A stretch of DNA of 64,000 nucleotides. Source: Streptosporangium sandarakinum. Lineage in GTDB: Bacteria > Actinomycetota > Actinomycetes > Streptosporangiales > Streptosporangiaceae. The position numbers were made by a program, and so were the translations under genes. Shown piece after piece: positions 52,365 through 61,238 of this stretch. Position 1 is the first letter of the stretch, and every line of letters starts with the position of its first letter. The notes under the pieces are model-generated. The model saw nothing but the letters and a program-made list of their open reading frames with translations. It made no database searches and was not told the origin of the DNA. Location of the stretch: assembly GCF_013409935.1 (NCBI RefSeq), contig NZ_JACCCO010000001.1:372001-436000 (forward strand), given 5' to 3'.

Positions 52365-53767
52365 GACACCGTCGCCTTGGGCTTCTCCACCGGCGCGGGC
52401 GGGCGGCGGCGCGGCTGCGCGGCCGGCTTGCCCCAGGGCAGGGCGTTCCACAGGATGCGGGCGAGCATCTTCGGCCGCATCAGCGCCTCGGGGCCGTCGA
52501 TCAGGCCGGCGCCGCGCATGTAGGCGGCGGCGACCACGCCGTCGCGGGTGGCGGCGGTCTGCACCAGGTTCAGGAACGCCTGGGCCACGCGGAGCTGCGG
52601 AGTGCGCTGACCCTCGACGCCGGGGAAGCTGAGGTCCACGGTGTGGGTCATCTCCCACGGCTGGTCGATGACGTTGCGGGACAGGTCGGAGAAGTACTGG
52701 AAGGGGTCGGGGGCCGCACCGGTGTGCAGGTGCTGGCGGATGACCAGCGCGCTGAGCGCGGCGACGGTCATGCCCTGGGCGTACACCGGGTTGAAGCAGC
52801 ACACCGCGTCACCGGTGACCAGCAGGCCGTCGGGGAAGCGGGTCATCTTCTCGTAGTGGCGGCGCAGGGTCGTCGGGAAGCGGAACGCCACCGGCTCGTC
52901 CAGCGGCTCGGCGTGCTGCAGGGCGTCGTAGATGTCGGGCACCGCGAGCGACTTGATCCACTCGTACAGGCCCTCCTGGGTGGTCGGCGGGTGGTCGCCC
53001 AGGATGCCGTAGGTGGTCAGCTCGACCCGGTCGCCGTCGGTCTTGGTGAAGATGGCGCCGCGGGGCAGCTCGGGCGAGGCGACCGGGTTGATGGACAGGT
53101 CGCCGTGGTAGGGGTCGGCGGTCAGGCGGTAGTGCTGGGTGACGTAGCCCAGGCCGATCTTCGTCCGCTCCTCCTCGACCCGGGCGTAGCCCAGGGCCTC
53201 CAGCCAGATGGGGGTGCGCGAGCCGCGGCCGGTCGCGTCGACCACGAGGTCGGCGTCGATGACCTTCTCGCCGGCGCCCTCCTCCTCCAGCGGCTGCACC
53301 CGCACGCCGGTGACCCGGCTGCGGTCGGCCGTGGTCTCCAGTCCGAGGATGTCGTGCCGCTCGGCGAAGGCGATGTTGGGCAGCGCCCGGGTCCGCTCGC
53401 GGATGTGGTGCTCCAGCTTGGGACGGCTGGCGGCCACGCACACCAGGCCGGCGTGCTGCTGCTTGATGGGCTTGCCGTGGAAGTACCAGCGGACGTTCCC
53501 GGCGAGGTCGCCGGTGGGCACGCCGTCGGCGAAGAGCTGCTCGGTGATGCCCGGGTACAGCTCCTCCATGACCTGCTGGCCGCGGGCCAGCAGACCGTTG
53601 ATGTGGCGGCTCTGCGGGCAACCCCGGCGCGGCCCCTCCACTCCGATCAGGACGTCGCGGTCGACGATGAGCACCTCGTCATAGGCGTCGGCGAGCACCC
53701 GGGCCGCGAACAGCCCAGCGAGGCTTCCACCGAGCACCACCGCACGGGTCTTTGCCACATCACCCAT
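52361..53767 (-). CDS. FAD-dependent epoxidase/monooxygenase (MonCI/LasC-like)
   Basis: The 468-residue flavoprotein has the FAD-binding start VVLGGSLAGLFAARVL (about residues 10-25), followed by the subgroup signature GCPQSRHINGLLARGQQVME, DLVVDATGRGSRTP, and the second FAD motif LLVTGDAVCCFNPVYAQGMT. This subgroup includes polyether epoxidases such as MonCI and Lsd18 and related monooxygenases. ATG 53767 follows AGGAGG with 7 nt spacing. It opens the three-gene operon with the adenylation and condensation genes. An epoxide or hydroxyl on a precursor or on the released product is plausible. Confidence 0.88.
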   Translation of the reverse strand: MGDVAKTRAVVLGGSLAGLFAARVLADAYDEVLIVDRDVLIGVEGPRRGCPQSRHINGLLARGQQVMEELYPGITEQLFADGVPTGDLAGNVRWYFHGKPIKQQHAGLVCVAASRPKLEHHIRERTRALPNIAFAERHDILGLETTADRSRVTGVRVQPLEEEGAGEKVIDADLVVDATGRGSRTPIWLEALGYARVEEERTKIGLGYVTQHYRLTADPYHGDLSINPVASPELPRGAIFTKTDGDRVELTTYGILGDHPPTTQEGLYEWIKSLAVPDIYDALQHAEPLDEPVAFRFPTTLRRHYEKMTRFPDGLLVTGDAVCCFNPVYAQGMTVAALSALVIRQHLHTGAAPDPFQYFSDLSRNVIDQPWEMTHTVDLSFPGVEGQRTPQLRVAQAFLNLVQTAATRDGVVAAAYMRGAGLIDGPEALMRPKMLARILWNALPWGKPAAQPRRRPPAPVEKPKATVS

Positions 53768-54071
53768 TGGAGCGCCTCCTCGGCTCAAGTTTTCTTCAGC
53801 GATCCGTCGTCGCCCGCCGGTCCCGTACGGCCGGCCGGGGCGCCCGCCCGCCCTTCTCCGCAAGGCGTGCGGTCCGCTGCTCTATCCGCTACAGCGTCAC
53901 ATCCGGAATTACCCGGGGCATCTTCTGGAATGCTGCCTGGCGGACCGGAAAGGGCGGGGATCCGGCGGACCGGAAAGGAGGCGCGGCGCGCCGCCGTAAA
54001 GGCGAGCCGAAAAGGCGGAGAAGCGCAATTCCGAGGATGTGGCGGAAAGACCCGCGTGTGATTCTGACCGC
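53768..54071. promoter_or_regulatory. Divergent promoter region with dyad copy 4 and a direct repeat
   Basis: Between the epoxidase-type gene and the SDR, GCATCTTCTGGAATGC (53918-53933) is the fourth copy of the dyad found at 10071, 16148 and 17834; read on the other strand it is GCATTCCAGAAGATGC. The 15-mer GGCGGACCGGAAAGG is repeated exactly at 53939-53953 and 53964-53978. No gene is seen. Confidence 0.5.
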
Positions 54072-54824
54072 ATGACGGAGTTTGCGAACAGAACAGTTCT
54101 CATCACCGGCGGCGGCAGCGGCATGGGCCTCGCCACGGCGCAGAAGCTCCTGGCGGCGGGCGCGCAGGTCGTGATCGCCGGTCGCAGCCAGGAGCGCCTG
54201 GACAAGGCGGTCGAGGAGCTCGGCGCGGGCGACCGCGTCCTGGCCGTGGCGGCCGACGTCTCCCGCGCCGAGGACCTCGACCGGCTTTTCTCCCGCATCG
54301 AGGAGCGTTTCGGCCGGCTGGACGGCGTCTTCGCCAACGCGGGGATCGCCGACTTCGCCCCCAGCGCCGGTGTCACCGAGGAGAGCTTCGACGCCCTGGT
54401 GGGCGTCAACTTCAAGGGCGTGTACTTCACCATCGCCAAGGCGGCGGCGCTGATGGGCGACGGCGGCGCGATCGTGATCAACGGCTCCTGGCTGGCCCAC
54501 CGCGGCCTGGCCTTCACCTCGGTGTACGCGGCGACCAAGGCCGCGATCATCAACCTGGTCCGCACCCTCGCCCCCGACCTGGCCACCAAGGGGATCCGGG
54601 TCAACGCGGTCAGCCCCGGCTACATCGTGACCGAGATGTTCGAGGGGATCTCCAGCACCCCCGAGGCGCAGGAGGCGTGCCGCGCCCAGGTGGCGCTGGG
54701 CCGGCTGGGCTCGGCCGAGGACGTCGCGGACGCCGCGCTGTTCCTGCTGTCGCCCCGCTCCTCCTACATCACGGGCCAGGAGATCGCGGTGGACGGCGGC
54801 CTCACCACCTCCGTCCCGATGTGA
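54072..54824 (+). CDS. Short-chain dehydrogenase/reductase
   Basis: The 250-residue protein is a classical SDR: cofactor site LITGGGSGMGLATA (about residues 11-24), NAG in VFANAGIADF, catalytic Ser in INGSWLAHRG, and YAATK. The C-terminal YITGQEIAVDGG is typical. Arg after the second strand (AGRSQERL) favours NADP(H). ATG 54072 fits family length. It is the only rightward gene of this block and diverges from the epoxidase-type gene over a shared regulatory region. It probably reduces or oxidises a keto or alcohol group on a pathway intermediate. Confidence 0.93.
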   Translation: MTEFANRTVLITGGGSGMGLATAQKLLAAGAQVVIAGRSQERLDKAVEELGAGDRVLAVAADVSRAEDLDRLFSRIEERFGRLDGVFANAGIADFAPSAGVTEESFDALVGVNFKGVYFTIAKAAALMGDGGAIVINGSWLAHRGLAFTSVYAATKAAIINLVRTLAPDLATKGIRVNAVSPGYIVTEMFEGISSTPEAQEACRAQVALGRLGSAEDVADAALFLLSPRSSYITGQEIAVDGGLTTSVPM

Positions 54825-54880
54825 TCCGTCTTCGGCGATAATCGCGCCGATCCATTCCATGAGGGCCGTCGGGCATTTCC

Positions 54881-54959
54881 GGTGAGGCGGCTGCTTCCGC
54901 CGCCTCACCGTGCTCTCCGCGAAATCCGTGAAGCGGCCGGACATGATGTCCGGCCGCTT
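54881..54959. terminator. Two hairpins after the SDR gene
   Basis: A first stem pairs GGTGAGGCGG (54881-54890) with 54900-54909. A second, stronger one pairs AAGCGGCCGGACA (54931-54943) with 54947-54959 and is followed by TTCC. The second can also end leftward transcription. Confidence 0.75.
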
Positions 54960-54984
54960 TTCCTGTTCTCATGTCCGCCGTTTC

Positions 54985-55098
54985 CGGCACCACGCGTGCG
55001 CCATGCGCGCCATATGTGCCACGCACGCCGGATGCGCCGCGCACGCCGGATGCGCCGCGCACGCCGTGTGCGCCACGCGCGTCACGCGTGGCGCACAC
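54985..55098. repeat. CG-rich tandem repeat ending in a hairpin
   Basis: An 18-nt unit (GCACGCCGGATGCGCCGC) is repeated about 2.5 times near 55023-55065. A perfect 14-bp hairpin (55066-55079 with 55085-55098) then lies 10 nt beyond the stop of the leftward monooxygenase gene and probably terminates that operon. Confidence 0.65.
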
Positions 55099-55108
55099 GT
55101 CACGCGCG

Positions 55109-56335
55109 TCACGCCGGAACGGGCTCCACGCGGCCGGGCTCCACGCGGCCGGGCTCCGCATGGCCCGGGGGCCGCCACCCGAACAGCGTCATGGGTCCCT
55201 CGTCCTGGGTGCTGAAGTCCCGGGGCGCGCCCGACGCCTCACCGGCGCCCGACTCCTTGTCCACGCGTCCCGTGCGCCGCGACCGCAGCACCACGTCCGC
55301 CGCGCGGGCCGCGCGCGCCGCCGAGTACGCCTCCAGCGCGGCCGGCGCGTCGGAACACGACCGCAGGTGGTGGGCGAGGACCGCCGCGTCCTCCAGCGCC
55401 ATGCCGGCCCCCTGCCCGACCCCGGGGGTCATCGGGTGGGCGGCGTCGCCGAGCAGGGTCACCCGGCCCGAGGTCCAGCGCGGGATGGGGTCGCGGTCCA
55501 CGATGTCGGTCACCACGATCCCGTCGGCGTCGACGTCGCGGATGATCTCCACGATGGAGTCGTGCCACCCGGTGATCAGGTCGAGGAGGGCCGGCATCGC
55601 CGCAGCCGGGCCCATCGTGGGCCACACCCCGGGCGGTGCGACGATCTTGGCCGCCCAGTACAGGTGCCCGCCGCCGATCGGACCGGCGAACAGGTCGACG
55701 CCGTCGCCGCTGGCGATGAACCCGTTGGGGTGGGCGCCCGACCTTCTCGTCCTGCCCCGCACCGAGGTGTAGCCGCGGTAGAGGAGCGGGCTGTCGCCGA
55801 ACAGGCGCCGGCGGACGCCGGAGCGGACGCCGTCCGCGCCGACGAGGACGTCCGCGGTCAGGACGGAGCCGTCGGACAGGACCACGTCGACGCGCTCGCC
55901 GCGGTCGGCGTGGTCGTCGACGCGGACGCCCGTACGGAGGTCGACGCCGGCGGCCAGGGCCTCGCCGAGCAGCGCGTGCTGCAGCGCCGAGCGCAGCAGG
56001 GTCACCTGCGGGGCGCCGAAGCGGCGGGTGAGCTCCCCGATCGCGTCGACCGCCAGCGTCGTGCCGTCGGAGGCCAGCGTCGGCCTGGTGTCGCCGGGAA
56101 CGGCCTCGTGCCCGGCCGCGCGCACGGCCCGGCCCAGGCGGGGGCTGATGGCGTCCAGGGCGGTGATCGCGTTGGGGTAGAGGACCATGCCGGAGCCGGC
56201 CTCGGCGATGCGCGCCGTACGCTCGACGACCGTCACCCCGATCCCGGCGCCGCGCAGGGCGACGGCCAGGGCGAGCCCGCCGATGCCGCCGCCGGCCACC
56301 ACCACGCTCGGGCCCGTCACGCTCGGGCCCGTCAC
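55109..56335 (-). CDS. FAD-dependent aromatic hydroxylase-type monooxygenase
   Basis: The 408-residue protein belongs to the group A flavin monooxygenases (PHBH/salicylate hydroxylase type): VVVAGGGIGGLALAVAL near residue 12, LVGADGVRSGVR, and GRVTLLGDAAHPMTPGVGQG near 290. These use NAD(P)H and oxygen directly. GTG 56335 overlaps the stop of the ATP-grasp gene upstream (GTGA). The C-terminal tail repeats EPGRVEP. It may hydroxylate an aromatic or enol-like intermediate; with the group D enzyme and the epoxidase-type enzyme it is the third flavin oxygenase in the two cluster parts. Confidence 0.9.
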   Translation of the reverse strand: MTGPSVTGPSVVVAGGGIGGLALAVALRGAGIGVTVVERTARIAEAGSGMVLYPNAITALDAISPRLGRAVRAAGHEAVPGDTRPTLASDGTTLAVDAIGELTRRFGAPQVTLLRSALQHALLGEALAAGVDLRTGVRVDDHADRGERVDVVLSDGSVLTADVLVGADGVRSGVRRRLFGDSPLLYRGYTSVRGRTRRSGAHPNGFIASGDGVDLFAGPIGGGHLYWAAKIVAPPGVWPTMGPAAAMPALLDLITGWHDSIVEIIRDVDADGIVVTDIVDRDPIPRWTSGRVTLLGDAAHPMTPGVGQGAGMALEDAAVLAHHLRSCSDAPAALEAYSAARAARAADVVLRSRRTGRVDKESGAGEASGAPRDFSTQDEGPMTLFGWRPPGHAEPGRVEPGRVEPVPA

Positions 56336-57633
56336 GACCGGCTCCGGCTCGCCTCGGGGACGGCGGGGGCCTCGTCCTCGGGCAGTTCCTCCAGGACGAG
56401 CCCGTCCAGGAACCAGTCCTCCAGCTCCTGGAGCCGGCTCTGGCAGGTCGCCCGGTCCGGCCCGGAGACGAGGAAGCAGCACATGACGTCGGCGGAGTAG
56501 CGGGAGACCCGCATGACCTCCCCGCGCTCGACGGAGATCTTGTACTCCTCGACCCAGGGGAACGGCGGTTCTCCCGGGAGTTCGACGACCTTGCCCGGCC
56601 GGCGCGACAGGAGCAGCTGCCCGGTCATCTTGACCGGCTCGGGTCGTTCGGGACCGATGTCGATCGGCAGCGGCAGACCGGCCTCCGCGCGCACCCAGCA
56701 CTCGTTCAGCTCGGCGCCGAAGATGGTCTTGATGACGCCGCGCGTCTGGGCTCCCCCGGTCCGGCAGGCGATCTCGCACAGGACGAGCCGGTCGTCGGGG
56801 GTGTGGAACACCTCCGCGTGGAAGGTGAAGTTGGGCGGGCAGGGCAGGGCGTCCAGCACCCGGTCGGTGAAGTCGAGCAGCCGCCGCGCCAGCGGGTCGT
56901 CGCGGTCCAGCGTGACGTCGTGCCTGCCGCCGCGCAGCTCCTTGAAGGACGCCAGGGTGAACAGGTACTGCGACGGCCAGGCGAGGGCGACCTTGCCGTC
57001 CACGACGAGCCCGTCGACGTGGCACATCGCGCCGGGCACGAACGCCTCCACCATCAGGTTCGACTGGAGCGGCCCGTAGACGTCGAGCCTCTCGGCGACG
57101 AACGCGTCGAGCTCCTCGCGCGACCGGAGCACCGTGACGCCGATGGAGCCCGCCCCGTCGCGGGGTTTGACGACCACGGGGAAGCCGTGTTCCCGCGCGA
57201 AGGAGACGAGGTCGCCGGCGCACTCGACGCCGCGGTGCGCCGCGACCTCGATGCCCGCGGCCTCGACGGTCTCCTTCATCAGGAGCTTGTTGCGGAACGG
57301 CAGCGCGCTGGAGAACGTCTGGCCGGGCAGGCCGAGGATCTCGCGGAGCTGGGCGGCCCGCTCCAGGTCGTGCTCCTGGCAGGTGAAGAGGCGGCTCACG
57401 CCGTACCGCCGGGCGAGGTCGAGGACGCGGGCCTCCAGCACGCCGCCGACCTCGTAGTCGTCCAGCGCCTCCATGTGGCTGTAGCCGGTCTCCCCGGTGG
57501 GCAGCTCCTCGCCGACCCAGCCGAGGTGCTCCTTGGACGCCAGGAGCAGGACGTCCCCCTCGTAGTCGGCGAGCCACCTGTCGTAGGCGTGGGCGGCGAG
57601 GGTGCCGCGGTGGTGCAGGATCAGGACGCTCAT
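56332..57633 (-). CDS. ATP-grasp ligase
   Basis: The 433-residue protein has an ATP-grasp layout: N-terminal pre-ATP domain to about 110, NKLLMKETVEAAGIEVAAHR, the lysine strand FPVVVKPRDGAGSIGV, the FHAEVFHTPDDRLVLCEIAC metal-binding segment, and TGGAQ. It resembles carboxylate-amine ligases of the carnosine-synthase/dapdiamide kind, which make amide bonds through acyl phosphates. ATG 57633 begins a new translational unit 49 nt after the previous gene. It is one of three ATP-grasp genes in a row and is intact in its key residues. Confidence 0.9.
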   Translation of the reverse strand: MSVLILHHRGTLAAHAYDRWLADYEGDVLLLASKEHLGWVGEELPTGETGYSHMEALDDYEVGGVLEARVLDLARRYGVSRLFTCQEHDLERAAQLREILGLPGQTFSSALPFRNKLLMKETVEAAGIEVAAHRGVECAGDLVSFAREHGFPVVVKPRDGAGSIGVTVLRSREELDAFVAERLDVYGPLQSNLMVEAFVPGAMCHVDGLVVDGKVALAWPSQYLFTLASFKELRGGRHDVTLDRDDPLARRLLDFTDRVLDALPCPPNFTFHAEVFHTPDDRLVLCEIACRTGGAQTRGVIKTIFGAELNECWVRAEAGLPLPIDIGPERPEPVKMTGQLLLSRRPGKVVELPGEPPFPWVEEYKISVERGEVMRVSRYSADVMCCFLVSGPDRATCQSRLQELEDWFLDGLVLEELPEDEAPAVPEASRSRS

Positions 57634-57682
57634 CGAAACTCCTTAAGCGTGGAGACCCCGGGCTTCAGCCGTGGGGAGGATG

Positions 57683-58516
57683 TCAACGGATCATCTCCAG
57701 GTTGTCGGGGACGAGCCCTGCCTGGACCCGGACCGCCGCGCGGCGGTCGTCGCCGTCGACGTCCGGGGTGACGGTGTCGACCAGCCACCGCCCGTCGTCG
57801 GCGCGGACCGCCTCGACGAGGTACGGGCAGCCGTCCGTCACCGGCAGCGCCGCCAGCGCGGCGTCCACGGCGGACGACAGGCCGGGGGGTTCGGGGCGGT
57901 TCGCCGCCGTTCCGCCGACGACGACGCGACGGCGTTCGCCTGCCGTCCACGGCTCGGCCATCAGGGCGGGCACGGACACCAGGTCGGGGGCCAGGCCGCC
58001 GCGGGTGTAGGCACGCACGTCCGCCTCGTCGCGCAGGACCGCGGTCGTGGGCCATCCGGCCTTCTTGCGCTCCCGGACCCGCACCGGGTATCCCCAGCGG
58101 TGGGCGTGCCAGTAGAGGTCGGAGATCCGCTGTACGGCTCCGCGCTCGACGGCGGGGACGCCCGCTCCGGCCAGGAGCCGCCGGGTCGTCACGGGGTCGG
58201 CGAACGCCAGTGCGGCGTCTCTGCCCTGCCCGGCGACGCCCAGGCACTCCCTCAGGGCGCCGGCCCTGACCAGGTCCTCGGTGGCGGTCGCCACGAGCGC
58301 CGACACGGCGGTGCGTTCGGCGAGGTCGAGCACGTACCTGTCCACCTCGGTGGACGTCGCGTAGCCGGGGAGGCATTCCACCCGGTCGTAGTCGCCGCCG
58401 GGGACCTCCTCCGGGGGGCGCCCGGTCAGCAGGACGAGTTGACGGCCGCTGTCGCGCAGCCAGTCCGCGTACGGCGGGAGCGGGCCGACGGCCCGGTCCA
58501 GGATGACAATGGTCAC
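57683..58516 (-). CDS. Short degenerate ATP-grasp-like protein
   Basis: The 277-residue protein looks like an ATP-grasp relative that has lost much of its catalytic half. The N-terminal domain is kept (VILDRAVGPLPPYADWLRDS, VSALVATATEDLVRAGALRE) and the middle aligns at FADPVTTRRLLAGAGVPAVE. Where intact proteins have VVKP-x-GxGS, it reads YPVRVRERKKAGWPT. The acidic metal-binding pair near the end is reduced to PYLVEAVRADDGRWLVDTV. GTG 58516 overlaps the upstream stop (GTGA). Its fixed place between two full ATP-grasp genes suggests a partner subunit or scaffold rather than an active ligase. Confidence 0.75.
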   Translation of the reverse strand: MTIVILDRAVGPLPPYADWLRDSGRQLVLLTGRPPEEVPGGDYDRVECLPGYATSTEVDRYVLDLAERTAVSALVATATEDLVRAGALRECLGVAGQGRDAALAFADPVTTRRLLAGAGVPAVERGAVQRISDLYWHAHRWGYPVRVRERKKAGWPTTAVLRDEADVRAYTRGGLAPDLVSVPALMAEPWTAGERRRVVVGGTAANRPEPPGLSSAVDAALAALPVTDGCPYLVEAVRADDGRWLVDTVTPDVDGDDRRAAVRVQAGLVPDNLEMIR

Positions 58517-59754
58517 GGGTTCACCACCTGCACGTTCAGGGTGTTCTCCAGCAGTTCCTCGCACAGCTTGACCGCGGCGTCGCCGTCGGGGCCGGTCGCG
58601 GCGACCAGGCCGAGGCGGTCGTTGTTGTCGAGCACCGGCCCGACGACGTCCCCGACCTTCGCGAACACGTCGGCGGCGATGACGTCGGGGCGGGAGCGCA
58701 GCTCCGCCAGGCCGTCGATGGCCGCCACCCGGCCCGGCCCGGCGTCCAGGAACCGCACCGCCGCGCCGCCTCGGGGCCGGGGCCGCTCGGTCAGCTCCTC
58801 CACCAGCCCGAACGGCCGGCCGATCGCGTAGGCGACCAGGTCGATCCCGTACACCGCCTCCACCAGGTCGGTGATCCGGTCGCCGCCGATCCGGTTGTGC
58901 GACTCGATGACGACCGGGCCGCGCGGCCCGATCCGGATCTCGGTGTGGCTGGGCCCGTCGGCGAGCCCCATGGCGTCGAGGAAGCCGGTCGCGGCCGTCG
59001 CGACCAGCTCCTCCTGGGCGGAGGTGACCCGGGCCGGGACCGTGTGCCCCAGTTCCGCGAAGTGGGTGTCGGAGGTGAGCTTCTCGGTGACGGCGACCAC
59101 GACGTGGCGGCCGGAGAAGCTGAACGCCTCGACGCTGAACTCGGGGCCGTCGACGTACTCCTCCATGAGGAAGCCGGTGAGCGGGAACAGGTACCCGCAG
59201 CCGCGGTTCACCCCGGTCTCCCGCAGGCCGAGCACCCGCCGCCACGCCGCGTCGGCGTCGGCCGGGCCGTCGACGCGGAAGACGCCGATGCCGGCCGCCG
59301 CGTCGGTGGGCTTGACGATGAACGGGTAGCCGTACCGGTCGCCGAAGGAGGTCAGGTCGTCCCGGCTCTCCAGCGGCTCGGCGCCGATCACCGGCGCGCC
59401 GCGGGCCGCCAGGTGCCGGCGCATCTCGTACTTGTCCCGGAACCGCCGGCAGACCTCGTGGCCGGTGCCGCCGAGGCCGAACAGGTCGTTGACCCGGCCC
59501 AGGGCGTCCAGCGCCGGGTCGGTCAGGGCCAGCGCGGCCGTGATCCCCCAGCGTTCGCGCGCGGCCTGCGCCAGGGGCCGCACCGCGGACCAGTCGGTGT
59601 AGTCGGCGACGAACGTCACGTCGGCGAGCGCGGCCTGCTCGGCCTCGAACTTGCTCCGGTGCTGGAGGAGGACGACGTCCAGGCCGAACTCCTTGGCCGT
59701 CCGGAGTGCGCGTGTGGTGGCGCCGATGAACAGCAGCGTCCTGTCCTGGGTCAT
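58513..59754 (-). CDS. ATP-grasp ligase
   Basis: The 413-residue protein is a complete ATP-grasp enzyme: RDKYEMRRHLAARGAPVIGA, lysine strand YPFIVKPTDAAAGIGVFRV, LMEEYVDGPEFSVEAFSF, and HTEIRIGPRGPVVIESHNRI with the metal-binding Glu and Asn. The C-terminal part (about 300-413) resembles the lid domain of PurK/BtrJ-like ligases. It overlaps its neighbours at both ends (ATGA upstream with the exporter, GTGA downstream). It probably activates a carboxylate as acyl phosphate for amide formation, possibly with a free amino acid. Confidence 0.92.
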   Translation of the reverse strand: MTQDRTLLFIGATTRALRTAKEFGLDVVLLQHRSKFEAEQAALADVTFVADYTDWSAVRPLAQAARERWGITAALALTDPALDALGRVNDLFGLGGTGHEVCRRFRDKYEMRRHLAARGAPVIGAEPLESRDDLTSFGDRYGYPFIVKPTDAAAGIGVFRVDGPADADAAWRRVLGLRETGVNRGCGYLFPLTGFLMEEYVDGPEFSVEAFSFSGRHVVVAVTEKLTSDTHFAELGHTVPARVTSAQEELVATAATGFLDAMGLADGPSHTEIRIGPRGPVVIESHNRIGGDRITDLVEAVYGIDLVAYAIGRPFGLVEELTERPRPRGGAAVRFLDAGPGRVAAIDGLAELRSRPDVIAADVFAKVGDVVGPVLDNNDRLGLVAATGPDGDAAVKLCEELLENTLNVQVVNP

Positions 59755-61238
59755 CGCCTGCTCCCTGATGTCGCGTGTCGGGTGTGCGGTCCCCCCGCGT
59801 CACCGGCCGCGTGCGGCGCGGCCGCCGTCCGGTCGCCGTCCGCCCGCGGTACGGCCTCGGCCCGGTCGCCGGTCCCGTCCGGCGCCGTCTCCACCGGGTC
59901 GCCCTCTGGCCGCGGTGCGGCCTCCGCCCGCGCGCCCGCGGCCCGTGCCCGCAGCACCGACAGGATCAGCAGGCACGACGCGGCGCCGAAGACCCCGTAC
60001 AGGACGCTCATCGCGGCCGGGGGGACGAAGGTGCCGAGCGTCACGCACAGCGAGCCGGCCACCGCGGCGAGCCGGAACTGCAGCTGGTAGACGGCCATGT
60101 ACATGCTCCGCGCGTCGGGGTGGACCACGTCGGCCAGCAGCGCCTGACGCGTCGGGGAGGTCATGATCTCCCCCAGCGCGAACACCACCGTCGCGGTGAT
60201 CAGCACCCCGGGGTCGTTGCTCACCGCCAGCACCATGTATCCGGCGGTGACGACGATGGTGCCCCCGCCGATCCGCTGCCCGTCGGTGAGCCGCCTGAAG
60301 ATCGTCGTCGCGGACAGCGCGAGGCAGACGACGACGAAGGTGCTGATGGCCCGCAGGATGCCGAACATGTTGACCCCGTCGACGTCCAGCGCCCACGGGC
60401 CGACGTCGAAGAGCCGCTGCGGCGGGAACTCCTGGCTGAGCCGTACCCCGATGTAGTTGGCGAGCTGCACCTGGATGCAGGTGAACAGGAGGATCGAGAG
60501 GAAGAACCGGGCGAAGACGCGGTCGCGCAGGACGGCGGCGTAGCCCCGCAGCAGCGGCAGCAGCCACCCGGTCCGCCCGGTCCCCGGCCCGTCCGCGGTC
60601 CCGGCGGCGCTCCCGCCCGCGGTCCCGGCGGCCGTCTCGGCGGTGGTCCCGGCAGTGGTCCCGGTGGCCGGCCTGGTCTCGGAGATCCACCGCCAGGTGA
60701 CCACGGCGACCCCGCCGGAGAGCACGGCCGCCGCGGCCAGGATGAGGAAGAAGTGCCCGCCGTAGAGGAAGCCGGCGAGCAGGGAGCCCACGACGAACGC
60801 CACGTTCGTCGCCCAGTAGTTGACCGCGTAGATCCTGGGCCGCGTCTCCGGGGTGGACACGTCGATGATCATGGCGTCGCTGGCCGGCCGGACCACGCTG
60901 ATCAGGGCCGTGTTGACCAGGTAGAAGATGTAGGTGGCGATGCCGGACTCCCACCACGGGGAGTTGGCGAGCGCCAGGCACACGGCCGCGACGAAGCAGC
61001 CCACCTCGCTGACGAGCATCGTACGGCGGCGCCCGCGCACGTCGGACAGGTAGCCGCCGAGGAAGGTGCACGCGATCGCGACGCCGGCGGCCACCACGGT
61101 CATCAGGCCGGCCGTGGCCGCGCCGTACAGGCCGGAGAAGTGGATGATCATCAGTGGGATGAGCATCATGTCCAGCAGGCGCTGGACGAACCCGATGCCG
61201 ATGCGGAGCTTGATGTTCGGGTGTATCCCCTTCAGCAT
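59751..61238 (-). CDS. MFS transporter
   Basis: The 495-residue protein has the MFS fold with about 12 helices and the loop signature GGYLSDVRGRRRTML. A Thr/Ala/Gly-rich linker (about residues 210-240) joins the two halves, and a charged, low-complexity tail of about 60 residues follows the last helix. ATG 61238 overlaps the upstream TGA by one base (TGATG). Its place inside the operon, directly before an ATP-grasp ligase, suggests export of the product and self-protection, as in many peptide antibiotic clusters. Confidence 0.92.
   Translation of the reverse strand: MLKGIHPNIKLRIGIGFVQRLLDMMLIPLMIIHFSGLYGAATAGLMTVVAAGVAIACTFLGGYLSDVRGRRRTMLVSEVGCFVAAVCLALANSPWWESGIATYIFYLVNTALISVVRPASDAMIIDVSTPETRPRIYAVNYWATNVAFVVGSLLAGFLYGGHFFLILAAAAVLSGGVAVVTWRWISETRPATGTTAGTTAETAAGTAGGSAAGTADGPGTGRTGWLLPLLRGYAAVLRDRVFARFFLSILLFTCIQVQLANYIGVRLSQEFPPQRLFDVGPWALDVDGVNMFGILRAISTFVVVCLALSATTIFRRLTDGQRIGGGTIVVTAGYMVLAVSNDPGVLITATVVFALGEIMTSPTRQALLADVVHPDARSMYMAVYQLQFRLAAVAGSLCVTLGTFVPPAAMSVLYGVFGAASCLLILSVLRARAAGARAEAAPRPEGDPVETAPDGTGDRAEAVPRADGDRTAAAPHAAGDAGGPHTRHATSGSRR

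Noticed and set aside
54985-55098. CRISPR-like array
   Set aside because: The units are about 18 nt with no unique spacers and are simple CG-rich tandem copies, with no cas gene nearby.
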